Below are positions 11,147-19,047 of a stretch of DNA of 29,497 nt, piece by piece. How positions within the stretch are numbered: the first letter of the stretch is position 1; each line of letters starts with the position of its first letter. A program made the translations under genes and the position numbers. The stretch is taken from NCBI GenBank assembly GCA_035575035.1, contig DATLYH010000355.1:1-29497 (forward strand). Reading direction: 5' to 3'. This DNA comes from DATLYH01 sp035575035 (GTDB taxonomy: Bacteria; Planctomycetota; Planctomycetia; Gemmatales; Gemmataceae). The notes beneath the pieces are model-generated. The model searched no databases, was not told where the DNA came from, and was given only the letters and a program-made list of their open reading frames with translations.

Positions 11147-12541
11147 ATGATCAAACGCCGCAGCCAGGCCCTCTGTGCCTGGTTTTTGGTCTGGGACCTG
11201 ATGGTGACCGGGGCGGCCTGGATCGGCGCCTATTACGTCCGCTTCGAGACCGGCTGGCTTCCCGTCACGAAGTCAGCGCCCGATTTTTACCTCTGCTGGC
11301 GCAATCTGCCGCTGGTCCTCTTGCTGGCCGCCGTCGCTTACCACTGGACCGGGCAGTACGCCATCCACCGCCTGCGGCGCGTCCGCGAGGAGGTGGTCTG
11401 CGTCCTCAAGGGGACCGTGCTGCTGTCGCTGTTGGCGATGGCGAGCACCTTCTACCTGCACGACCCCTACGAGTCACGCGGCAGCATGGTGATCTTCTCG
11501 TTGCTGACCGCGGCCGGCATCCTGACGGTCCGCCGACTGAGTTGGGCCGCCATCCGCTACCTGCGCCGCAACGGCTACAACCAGACCAACGCCGTCATTG
11601 TCGGCACCGGCCGGGTGGCCCGCAAGACGGCGCGGGCGCTGCGGCACGCCTCCTGGATGGGCTTCCGCAACCTCGGCTTCGTCGAGGACCAACCCAGCCG
11701 CTGGACCGCTGACCTGCATATCCTCGGCACCTTCGCCGACTTGCCCGATCTGATCAAGAAATACCAGATCGGCCATGTCTTCATTGCCCTACCGCTGAGC
11801 CGCTATGCCGACGCCCGCCGGGTCTTCGATATCCTGTCGCAATCGCTGGTCGAGGTGCGCCTGGTGGCCGACGTCCCCAACCTGGCCGGCCTGTCGCTGA
11901 CCACGACCAACCTCGACGGCTTGCCGGTGATCGGCCTGCGCGAGAGTCCGCACTTCGGCCTGAATGTGGTGGTCAAGCGGGCGATGGACATTGTGCTGTC
12001 GCTGGTGGCCCTGGTCGTGCTGTCGCCGTTGCTGCTGTTGATTGCGGTGCTGGTCAAGCTGACCAGTCCGGGACCGGTGTTCTACCGCCAGGAGCGCTGC
12101 GGGCTGAACGGCCGGACCTTCCACATGCTCAAATTCCGCAGCATGCGGATTGACGCCGAACAGCAGACCGGGGCGGTCTGGGCCCGGAAGGATGACCCCC
12201 GCCGGACGCCGCTGGGGGCCTTCCTGCGCCGCACCAGCCTGGATGAGCTGCCGCAGTTGATCAACGTGCTCAAGGGAGACATGAGCCTGGTCGGCCCGCG
12301 GCCGGAGCGGCCGGTGTTTATCCAACAATTCAGCAAGACCATTCCCAACTACATGGCCCGCCACTGTGTCAAGGCCGGCATCACCGGCTGGGCCCAGGTG
12401 CACGGCTGGCGCGGCAACACCTCCCTGCGCAAACGTATCCAGTACGACCTGTACTACATCACCCACTGGACCCCCTGGCTCGACCTGCGCATCTTGTGGA
12501 TGACGCTCTGGCACGGACTGGTCCACCGGAATGCGTACTGA
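11147..12541 (+). CDS. Undecaprenyl-phosphate sugar-1-phosphate transferase (WcaJ/CpsE type)
   Basis: This 464-residue polyisoprenyl-phosphate hexose-1-phosphate transferase would place the first sugar phosphate, commonly glucose-1-P, on undecaprenyl phosphate at the inner membrane face to begin exopolysaccharide synthesis. The N-terminus has about four membrane segments (FLVWDLMVTGAAWIGAYYV, LPLVLLLAAVAYHW and two more). A Rossmann-like domain follows (AVIVGTGRVARKTARAL). After a fifth hydrophobic segment (MDIVLSLVALVVLSPLLLL) comes the catalytic bacterial-sugar-transferase domain, with KFRSM, RRTSLDELPQLINVL (the essential Asp-Glu) and MSLVGPRPERP. Start: ATG 11147, with GGGG upstream; an in-frame ATG at 11135 has a ribosome site too close to it. 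No glycosyltransferases or Wzx/Wzy follow directly, so the polysaccharide cannot be predicted. Confidence 0.92.
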   Translation: MIKRRSQALCAWFLVWDLMVTGAAWIGAYYVRFETGWLPVTKSAPDFYLCWRNLPLVLLLAAVAYHWTGQYAIHRLRRVREEVVCVLKGTVLLSLLAMASTFYLHDPYESRGSMVIFSLLTAAGILTVRRLSWAAIRYLRRNGYNQTNAVIVGTGRVARKTARALRHASWMGFRNLGFVEDQPSRWTADLHILGTFADLPDLIKKYQIGHVFIALPLSRYADARRVFDILSQSLVEVRLVADVPNLAGLSLTTTNLDGLPVIGLRESPHFGLNVVVKRAMDIVLSLVALVVLSPLLLLIAVLVKLTSPGPVFYRQERCGLNGRTFHMLKFRSMRIDAEQQTGAVWARKDDPRRTPLGAFLRRTSLDELPQLINVLKGDMSLVGPRPERPVFIQQFSKTIPNYMARHCVKAGITGWAQVHGWRGNTSLRKRIQYDLYYITHWTPWLDLRILWMTLWHGLVHRNAY

Positions 12542-12904
12542 TCAGCCTTGTCCGGCAGGCGCGTTCGCGCCGCTCCCCTCAAGAAGCCAACGCGACCGGT
12601 TGGCAGCAGGCAGTTCGAGCGATCACCGATTCCTTCCTCTCTCCTTGTCTCCTTGTTTCCTTGTCTCTTGGAGAGAGGGGGCAGCAGCCCGCCGGGCGGC
12701 GGCCGGAATCCGGATAACTGGGTGCAGAGCGAACCAGAGTCGCAACCGGCTTCTGCCGCATGGCTTAGGTATTTCGACCGGCTCCGGTTGTCTCGGAACG
12801 TTCCGCGCGCTATAAGATTCATTTACGGAACACGGGGAGCGGGGCCCTTCACAACGGCGTGGGGCCCTCCCCGGACCGCGGGAAAGCCGCGAGCGAGAAG
12901 AGTC
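12542..12904. other. Intergenic leader with small inverted repeat and promoter, no gene
   Basis: This gap lies between the sugar-phosphate transferase and the glycoamylase-like gene. An open frame runs through it in phase with the downstream gene from GTG 12548, but its sequence is low-complexity and includes repeat DNA, so I treat it as non-coding. At 12636-12678 there is a pyrimidine-rich element of CCTTGTCT-type units bounded by 9-bp perfect arms, CCTCTCTCC and GGAGAGAGG. A promoter follows at 12788-12816. Confidence 0.6.
12788..12816 (+). promoter_or_regulatory. Sigma-70-type promoter of the glycoamylase-like gene, with internal palindrome
   Basis: TTGTCT (12788-12793), a 17-base spacer and TATAAG (12811-12816). 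The spacer begins with the palindrome GGAACGTTCC and contains GTTCCGCGCG, a 10-base match to the left part of the palindromes at 26106 and 26180. If a repressor bound here it would block RNA polymerase. The position supports a start of translation at ATG 12905 rather than further upstream. Confidence 0.5.
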
Positions 12905-14317
12905 ATGTCCGTACTCGCCAATGGGGGCGGTGCTTCACGAGCTCTCATCCCAGACGGAGCGGTTGCCATGCCAGGGACGGCGCCGGCAACGAATCCCCTT
13001 TTCTCCCACCCCGGTCCTCGTTCCACCCCGCCGGCGGCCCCGAGGGAGACACTCACGGCGGCAGAGTTGGAGCTGTTGCGGCGGCTCCAGCACCAGGCGC
13101 TGAGCTACTTTCTGGACAATCAGGTGCCCAACGGTCTGATCCTGGACCGACAGCACAACCACGGGCCGCGCCTGGCCCACGGCCTGTGCAGCACGGCAGC
13201 AACCGGCATGGGGTTCATCGCCCTGGCGTTGGCGGCCGCCCCGCCCTACCAGCTGTTGTCGCCCCGCACGGCCGTTCTGCGCGTCACGGCCGGCGTGCGG
13301 TCGGCGCTGGAAGGACTGCCACACGACCACGGCGTCGTGCCGCACTTCATCGACTCCGCCACCGGCGAGGTCGTCGGGGTCGATTACTTCAGCACCATCG
13401 AGACGGCCTGGCTGGTGGCTGGCGCCCTCTGGGCGGCCGCGTTCCTGGGCGATCCTCACCTGGAGGCACTGGCCGAGCACCTGTACCGCCGGGTGGATTG
13501 GCACTACTGGACGGCCCCCGACCAACCCGACGCCCGGGGCTTGCTCCGCCACGGCAAGAGGCGCGACGGCAGCTTCCTCCTCTGCTCCTGGGACCGGGTC
13601 AATGGTGAGACGGCGTTCATGTACGTGCTGGCGGCCGGCGCCGCGGAGGGGAAGGAAATCCCGGCCGAGGCGTGGCGGACGCTGCGACCGTTCTACGGCA
13701 CCGTGGCAGGGCATCGCTTCAACAACGCTGATCTGGGATTGTTCGTCTTCCAGTATGGGCTTGACCTGCTCGACCTGGAAGCGTGGCGGGCGCCGGATGA
13801 TCCGGACCTGCCGAGCGAGGCGAAGGTAGCGGCCCAGGCCAACCAGGCTGCCTGCCGCGAGGCGGCCGACCGCTTCGCTACCTATCGGCGCTTCTGGGGG
13901 TTGTCGGCCGGTGACGGCCCCGGCAGGCCGGGGGGGCCGGACGTGTACCGCTGCTATTCCCCTGCCGGTCCCATCGACGGCACGGCCCACCTGACAGCCG
14001 CCCTGGCCTCGGTGGCCCACTGCCCGGCGGCGGTTTTGCAAAATCTTTACGAGGCCCTCCACGACCGGCAGCTGCCGGCGCGTGGCCGCTACGGCTTGAG
14101 CAGCGTCAATGTGGACTGCGGTTGGGTTGCGCGGGACATGGTCGGCATTGACGCTGGCGCCGCAGTGCTGGCTCTGGACAATTACCTGATGTACGGCCGG
14201 GTGCGGGCCGTCTTCCAGGGCCTGCCGTGCGTCTGCCGGGGCCTGGAGCGTCTGGGCTTCACGCGTGATCCTGCGGTCACCGCTGACGCCCCAACGACGG
14301 TGCGTCAGGCCTCGTGA
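12905..14317 (+). CDS. Glycoamylase-domain protein (PF10091/GH144-like)
   Basis: About 470 residues from ATG 12905 (GAGAAG upstream); ATG 12968 is an alternative. The conserved part begins at AELELLRRLQHQALSYFLD and shows the (alpha/alpha)6-barrel pattern of the glycoamylase domain: LCSTAATGMGFIALALA, then VDYFSTIETAWLVAGALWAA, HGKRRDGSFLLCSWDRVNGE, FMYVLAAG, DGTAHLTAALASV and, near the end, SSVNVDCGWVARDMVGIDAG..ALDNYL. Characterised relatives are endo-beta-1,2-glucanases (GH144) and domains of cyclic beta-1,2-glucan synthases. I infer hydrolysis or processing of a beta-glucan; the substrate is not proven. No convincing signal peptide is visible from either start. It follows a polysaccharide-initiating enzyme but has its own promoter. 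Confidence 0.8.
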   Translation: MSVLANGGGASRALIPDGAVAMPGTAPATNPLFSHPGPRSTPPAAPRETLTAAELELLRRLQHQALSYFLDNQVPNGLILDRQHNHGPRLAHGLCSTAATGMGFIALALAAAPPYQLLSPRTAVLRVTAGVRSALEGLPHDHGVVPHFIDSATGEVVGVDYFSTIETAWLVAGALWAAAFLGDPHLEALAEHLYRRVDWHYWTAPDQPDARGLLRHGKRRDGSFLLCSWDRVNGETAFMYVLAAGAAEGKEIPAEAWRTLRPFYGTVAGHRFNNADLGLFVFQYGLDLLDLEAWRAPDDPDLPSEAKVAAQANQAACREAADRFATYRRFWGLSAGDGPGRPGGPDVYRCYSPAGPIDGTAHLTAALASVAHCPAAVLQNLYEALHDRQLPARGRYGLSSVNVDCGWVARDMVGIDAGAAVLALDNYLMYGRVRAVFQGLPCVCRGLERLGFTRDPAVTADAPTTVRQAS

Positions 14318-14442
14318 TGCCGGCTACAGGAGCCGGGCGGTCAGCCGCTGGCCGCCTTGCTCGTCCTGGTTGCCGTCGGCCGGGCGCTCAGCCGACAGCG
14401 GCGCCTAGCCAGGCGGCATCTGTCCCGGGCATCCCGGTCCTT

Positions 14443-14856
14443 CTACCGACGGCGGTACGCCAGGACAAATTCCTCGAATTGCAGCTGCTTGTGGCCGTTG
14501 CCCGCGTCGGCGAAGAACTGCTCGAGGAGGTCCCGGATCAGACCGGATTGGACGTAGTAGTAGTTGTGCTTGCCGTCCCGCCGGTAGCCCACCAGGTCGC
14601 GGGCCCGCATCAACGACAGATGGTGGCTGACGGCCGGCTGCGACTGCTTGAGCAACTCGCAGAGGGCCGAGACGTGCAACTCGCCCCCGTGAGCCAAAGC
14701 CAGCAAGATCTTCAGCCGGTGCTCGTCGGCAAGGAGACGGAAGACCTCGCTCAACCGTTTGATGGTGCCGTCGGAAACCTTGACCGCCGGGACCGCTTTT
14801 GCCGAAGCAGCCCGGCTGCCCCGTGACTTGCCATTCGCGGCAGAGGTGGTAGCCAA
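14443..14856 (-). CDS. ArsR-family winged-helix transcriptional regulator
   Basis: I place the start at the TTG at 14856 because a perfect AGGAGG lies seven bases before it. The open frame continues to 14991 but that part looks non-coding. This gives 137 residues. After a basic, Ala/Ser-rich tail, the ArsR fold runs from IKRLSEVFRLLADEHRLKILLALAHGGELHVSALCELL through the recognition helix QSQPAVSHHLSLMRARDLV to the wing GYRRDGKHNYYYVQ. ArsR proteins are homodimeric repressors released by metals or other signals. The classical ELCVCDL metal site is absent (ELHVSALCEL), with a single Cys, so metal sensing by that route is unlikely. It is convergent with the glycoamylase-like gene, and its targets cannot be read from context. 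Confidence 0.88.
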   Translation of the reverse strand: MATTSAANGKSRGSRAASAKAVPAVKVSDGTIKRLSEVFRLLADEHRLKILLALAHGGELHVSALCELLKQSQPAVSHHLSLMRARDLVGYRRDGKHNYYYVQSGLIRDLLEQFFADAGNGHKQLQFEEFVLAYRRR

Positions 14857-15119
14857 ACCTGAATCCTCCTGCGGTGATCTGTACCGGCTTCGTGGCAACG
14901 CCGGGCGTCTGGGCGGGCCAGGCGGCTCGACGGAGAAGGCAGGAAGGTTGGTTTCGGGACGGCTGGCCGTTGCACGCCTCCAACCTCTCACTGTTTGCCA
15001 GCGAGGACTGGCCTTCCTCCACGATCGCGCCGGCGGCCCTCCCTGACCTCAAACCGAGAGGAGTACACCCAGCGGCGGCCGTGTACCGATCAAAGACTGC
15101 GAATGCCCCACCGGCCCGC
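14857..15119. other. Upstream region of the ArsR gene, no gene seen
   Basis: This is the part of the divergent ArsR-rluB intergenic region before the twin hairpins. Short open frames exist on both strands but none has a ribosome site or recognisable domain. No clear -10/-35 pair for the ArsR gene was found. Confidence 0.4.
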
Positions 15120-15172
15120 CCCCTCACCCGACCCTCTCCTCCATCCGATGGGGGAGAGGGTCGGGTGAGGGG
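15120..15172. repeat. Perfect 20-bp inverted repeat, copy 1 (CCCCTCACCCG family)
   Basis: The left arm is CCCCTCACCCGACCCTCTCC at 15120-15139. The right arm at 15153-15172 is its exact reverse complement, with a 13-base loop. There is no trailing T-run, so it is not a canonical terminator. A second copy lies at 15272-15320. Confidence 0.85.
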
Positions 15173-15271
15173 ATCGAACCGGCAACCGCACCTCAACTCT
15201 GAGCAGGCCGTGATGGAAGACAGGGGGGTAATAAGGCGCCAACTCCTTCAGCACCTCGGTTGCCGGCCGGC

Positions 15272-15320
15272 CCCTCACCCGCCCCTCTCCCTCCCGACGG
15301 GGGAGAGGGTCGGGTGAGGG
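15272..15320. repeat. 20-bp inverted repeat, copy 2 (CCCCTCACCCG family)
   Basis: The left arm is CCCTCACCCGCCCCTCTCCC at 15272-15291. The right arm at 15301-15320 is complementary except at one position, with a 9-base loop. Copies 1 and 2 are about 100 bases apart, and between them CCGGCAACCG (near 15179) and CGGTTGCCGG (near 15258) are themselves inverted, so the whole 200-bp block has overall dyad symmetry. Confidence 0.85.
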
Positions 15321-15414
15321 AGCGGACCGGCCACTCAATCCATCCCAAATCCATGCTGAAATTCCGGAGGTAGGATACCGACTCCTTACGCAGCGTCAAA
15401 TAAATTCCTGTCGA

Positions 15415-15444
15415 TTCTCAACCGTGCGCCCGTTGCTGTAAAAT
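15415..15444 (+). promoter_or_regulatory. Promoter of rluB, implying a leaderless transcript
   Basis: TTCTCA (15415-15420), an 18-base spacer and TAAAAT (15439-15444). Only seven bases (AAACCGC) separate the -10 from the rluB ATG, so transcription would begin at or within a base or two of the start codon. Confidence 0.5.
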
Positions 15445-15451
15445 AAACCGC

Positions 15452-16189
<738 letters not shown>

Positions 16190-16208
16190 GGAGGGGGAAA
16201 TTGCAAAT

Positions 16209-16322
16209 TGCAACTTGCAATTTGCAAATTGTGCAAATTGAGGAAGGATGGCAGGCCGCGCCGCCGCGTCGATGACCGGTTGCCTGCTCCCGCGAAGGAG
16301 AATTTGCAAGTTGCAAGTTGCA
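16209..16322. repeat. AT-rich TTGCAA inverted-repeat element before pyrK
   Basis: The left arm at 16209-16230 reads TGCAACTTGCAATTTGCAA plus ATT. The right arm at 16301-16322 is complementary in 21 of 22 positions. Further TTGCAA and TGCAAATTG units extend the left arm on both sides (from about 16199 to 16240). The DNA is strikingly AT-rich against its surroundings. The element starts about 10-20 bases after the rluB stop and ends seven bases before the proposed pyrK ATG at 16329. Confidence 0.8.
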
Positions 16323-16328
16323 CTCGGA

Positions 16329-17186
16329 ATGACAGACACTCGTTCCTTTCCCTCGTCCTTCTGCCACGGCCCGGTTGGCGTGACGGCCAACGTTCTCTTG
16401 GCCCGCGCTACCTACCTCATCCGTTTACATACCCCCGAGCTGGCTAGGGCCATCCGGCCGGGCCAGTTCCTGATGCTCCGCTTGCCCGGCACCACCGACC
16501 CGCTCCTGGGACGGCCGTTCGCCCTGTACGACACGGTCCTGGATGAGCGCGGCCAGCCGGTCGCGGTGGACGTGGTTTACCTGGTGGTCGGCAAGCTCAC
16601 CAGGATGCTCACGCAGCTGCGGCCCGGCGATCGGCTGGAGGCGTGGGGACCGCTGGGCAACGGCTTCCCCGACTTAGCCGGGCGAGACCATGTCGCGCTG
16701 GTGGCCGGCGGCATCGGCCAGACCCCCTTCCTGGCCTATGTCCGTCAACTGTTGGGCCGGCGCGGCTACGGCGGCCGGGCGCCTCGGCAAGAGGCACGGC
16801 GTGTCTCGCTGTACTACGGCGTGCGGACGGCGGAGCTGGCTGCTGGCGTCGAGGACTTCCGTGCCGCCGGCGCCGAGGTCCATCTGGCCACCGATGACGG
16901 CAGTCTCGGCTTCCGCGGCTTCGTGACGCAGCTTTTGGAAGCGCACCCGCCACCGCAGCACCTGGTCGGCTGCGGCCCCGAACCGATGCTCCACGCCCTG
17001 CACCGGCTGGCCCGGCGCTGGGGTGTACCGTGCCACCTCTCTTTGGAGACGCCGATGGCCTGCGGCCTGGGCATTTGCTTCAGCTGCGTGACACGGGTGC
17101 GGACGGGACCGGGTTGGGACTACCGCCGCGTCTGCGTGGACGGCCCCGTCTTCGATGCTGCCGCCCTGGCCTGGGACGGGGATTGA
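16329..17186 (+). CDS. pyrK: Dihydroorotate dehydrogenase electron-transfer subunit-like (PyrK)
   Basis: This is a ferredoxin-reductase-like protein of about 285 residues. The FAD domain shows RPFALYD, the NAD-binding domain shows VALVAGGIGQTPFLAYV and GCGPEPMLHALHRLA, and the C-terminal [2Fe-2S] site is METPMACGLGICFSCV-like: SLETPMACGLGICFSCV followed by RRVCVDGPVF, spaced C-x4-C-x2-C-x12-C. This is the PyrK arrangement. PyrK passes electrons from dihydroorotate dehydrogenase PyrDB to NAD in pyrimidine synthesis. No pyrD is adjacent, so another partner is possible. The frame is open from ATG 16248, but that part crosses the TTGCAA repeat. I therefore choose ATG 16329, although no strong Shine-Dalgarno precedes it because the repeat occupies that position. 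Confidence 0.88.
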   Translation: MTDTRSFPSSFCHGPVGVTANVLLARATYLIRLHTPELARAIRPGQFLMLRLPGTTDPLLGRPFALYDTVLDERGQPVAVDVVYLVVGKLTRMLTQLRPGDRLEAWGPLGNGFPDLAGRDHVALVAGGIGQTPFLAYVRQLLGRRGYGGRAPRQEARRVSLYYGVRTAELAAGVEDFRAAGAEVHLATDDGSLGFRGFVTQLLEAHPPPQHLVGCGPEPMLHALHRLARRWGVPCHLSLETPMACGLGICFSCVTRVRTGPGWDYRRVCVDGPVFDAAALAWDGD

Positions 17187-17228
17187 GATCCTCTGTGGGG
17201 GCCTATCTGGAGGAACATTTCGGAGAGT

Positions 17229-17996
17229 ATGGCAGTGGCAGACGGCCCGGTGATTGGCCTGATTACTCAAATCCAGGAGACGATGGCGGAGCCTGATCCG
17301 CTCGCCCCGGCGACCAACCGGCAGTACCTCCGGGCCATCGTCTCGGCCGGCGCCTTCCCGCGGCGCATCCCCCTGCTCGCCGACAAGGAAGCGCTGCTCC
17401 GCTCTTGGTACGAGCGGCTCGACGGCCTGTTCCTGACGGGCGGCGCGGACGTGGACCCATCCCACTACGGCGAGGAGCGCCACCCGCGGTGCGAGCCAGC
17501 CGACCCGGCGCGCGACCGGACGGAGTTGCTCTTGTTCCGTTGGGCCCGCGCCGACCGCAAGCCGGTCCTGGGCATCTGCCGCGGCATGCAATTGATGAAC
17601 GTCGCCGCCGGCGGCACCCTCTACCAGGATCTCGCCTCGCAATGCCCCCGCGCCCTCAAGCATGATTACTTCGCGGCGCCCGGCGGCTTGCCGCGCGACC
17701 TGCTCGTCCATGAGGTGCGCGTGAAGGCGGCCTCATCCCTGGGCCGGATCCTCGGCCAAGAGCAGGTCTGGGTAAACAGCATGCATCACCAGGGCATCCG
17801 GGATCTGGGGGCCGGCCTGGTCGCCACGGCTTTCGCCCCGGATGGGCTGATCGAGGGGATCGAGGCGGCCGACGGTGGGTTCCTGATCGGCGTGCAGTGG
17901 CACCCGGAGGAGTTGACCGAGAACTCGCCGGTGATGCGGCGGCTGTTCGCTGCGTTCGTCGAGGCGGCGAACCGGTTCCGCCGAGGCGCCGGTTAG
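17229..17996 (+). CDS. Class-I glutamine amidotransferase-like hydrolase (peptidase C26, PuuD-like)
   Basis: This 255-residue protein belongs to the gamma-glutamyl-gamma-aminobutyrate hydrolase family. The N-terminus PVIGLITQ and LFLTGGADVDPSHYGEE are typical. The nucleophile is Cys117 in GICRGMQLMNVAAGGTLYQDL, and the catalytic His225 and Glu227 lie in GVQWHPEEL. These enzymes cleave gamma-glutamyl amide bonds, such as gamma-glutamyl-GABA in putrescine breakdown. Other Pu pathway genes are absent, so the natural substrate is open. The ATG is preceded by GGAGAG. It follows pyrK by 42 bases and may be co-transcribed with it. Confidence 0.9.
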   Translation: MAVADGPVIGLITQIQETMAEPDPLAPATNRQYLRAIVSAGAFPRRIPLLADKEALLRSWYERLDGLFLTGGADVDPSHYGEERHPRCEPADPARDRTELLLFRWARADRKPVLGICRGMQLMNVAAGGTLYQDLASQCPRALKHDYFAAPGGLPRDLLVHEVRVKAASSLGRILGQEQVWVNSMHHQGIRDLGAGLVATAFAPDGLIEGIEAADGGFLIGVQWHPEELTENSPVMRRLFAAFVEAANRFRRGAG

Positions 17997-18045
17997 TCAC
18001 CTCGGCCGGTGCCCCTGTACGTCGCTACTTGGACAACGACCGGCA

Positions 18046-18073
18046 TTGCCGGCGCGGCCAAGTCTCTTACAAT
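18046..18073 (+). promoter_or_regulatory. Sigma-70-type promoter of the DUF1080 gene
   Basis: TTGCCG (18046-18051), a 16-base spacer and TACAAT (18068-18073). The predicted start lies about 40 bases upstream of ATG 18122. Confidence 0.5.
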
Positions 18074-18121
18074 CCCATCGAACTGACTTCTCCTGTTCCG
18101 GGCCCGATGGGGGGTGAGTGC

Positions 18122-18886
18122 ATGTGCCGGGCATACTCTGTTGGCGGTCTGATGGCGTTGGTCCTGGCCCTGTTCGCGGCCCTGGCGGGCGGGGCGGCGG
18201 AGAGCGGCTGGATCGATCTCACCGGCGACAAGGAGCTAACCGCCTGGACGCCGCCGACCGACGGCTGGGTGATCGCCGGCGGCATCGCGCTTGATCCGCA
18301 GAATCCCCGCCGGTTGGCGTGGAAGCCGGGCAGCGGCATCCTGGTCAACGGTCCGAAGGGAAGCGCGCGTAACCTGGTCACCCGGCAGAAGTTCACCGAC
18401 CTGGAAGCCCACGTGGAGTTCCTCATTGCCAAGGGGTCGAACTCCGGCGTCAAGTTTATGGGTCTGTACGAGATCCAGATTGTGGACAGCAACGGCAGGA
18501 AGGAGCTGACCGGCGACTCTTGCGGCGGCATCTATCCGCGGGCCGAGGAGAAACCGCGGTATCATCACATCGACCAGGGGGTGCCGCCGAAGGTCAACGC
18601 CGCCAAGCCGGCCGGTGAATGGCAAACACTCGATATGGTCTTCCAGGCGCCGCGCTTCGACGCCGCGGGGCAGAAGATCGCCAATGCCCGCTTCGTCAAG
18701 GTGGTGCTCAACGGCCAGGTGGTCCAGGAGAACGTGGAGGTGCCGTGGCCGACCGGCGCCGCCTGGCGGCAGCGGCAGGAAGTCCCGGCCGGGCCCTTCC
18801 TGCTCCAGGGCGACCACGGGCCGGTCGCCTTCCGCAACGTCCGCATCCGTCCCTGGTCGGCCGAGGCCGGGAAAGGCAAGCCGTGA
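18122..18886 (+). CDS. Secreted DUF1080 (3-keto-disaccharide hydrolase-like) protein
   Basis: This 254-residue protein begins at ATG 18122 after a GGGGGGTGAG ribosome site; the open frame extends upstream to 17897, over the previous gene, which is not coding. The leader MCRAYSVGGLMALVLALFAALAGGAA is a Sec signal peptide. The domain is the concanavalin-like sandwich called DUF1080: SGWIDLTGDKELTAWTPP, then LVTRQKFTDLEAHVEFLIAKGSNSGVKFMGLYEIQI, DSCGGIYP, GEWQTLDMVFQAPRF and FLLQGDHGPVAFRNVRIRP. The family is hugely expanded in planctomycetes and includes 3-keto-glycoside hydrolases. I infer extracytoplasmic carbohydrate binding or cleavage; the substrate is unknown. Confidence 0.9.
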   Translation: MCRAYSVGGLMALVLALFAALAGGAAESGWIDLTGDKELTAWTPPTDGWVIAGGIALDPQNPRRLAWKPGSGILVNGPKGSARNLVTRQKFTDLEAHVEFLIAKGSNSGVKFMGLYEIQIVDSNGRKELTGDSCGGIYPRAEEKPRYHHIDQGVPPKVNAAKPAGEWQTLDMVFQAPRFDAAGQKIANARFVKVVLNGQVVQENVEVPWPTGAAWRQRQEVPAGPFLLQGDHGPVAFRNVRIRPWSAEAGKGKP

Positions 18887-18976
18887 GCCGCCCTCTGTAC
18901 CTTCGAGGATAACGGCCCCCCAACCTCGGAACGCCGGCAGCCGCCGGTTGGGGTTTCACGCAGCTTGGGGTTCCCG

Positions 18977-19000
18977 GCGCCAGCAGCATCCGTCTATAAT
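18977..19000 (+). promoter_or_regulatory. Promoter of parA, perfect -10
   Basis: TATAAT at 18995-19000 is a perfect -10. TTCCCG at 18971-18976 with an 18-base spacer is a weak -35. It lies about 48 bases before the parA start, leaving a short leader that ends in CGAGGA, the likely ribosome site. Confidence 0.5.
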
Positions 19001-19047
19001 GCTGCCCGGCCTGGTGGCAAAGTGGCGCCTGTCCCGAGGACACGATC

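Noticed and set aside
12548..12904. N-terminal extension of the glycoamylase-like protein
   Set aside because: The extension crosses a pyrimidine-rich repeat and a promoter, is low-complexity and unlike the family; the start was placed at 12905.
15120..15172. Hairpin as a rho-independent terminator
   Set aside because: The perfect stem lacks a following T-run and lies between divergent genes, where no transcript should end.
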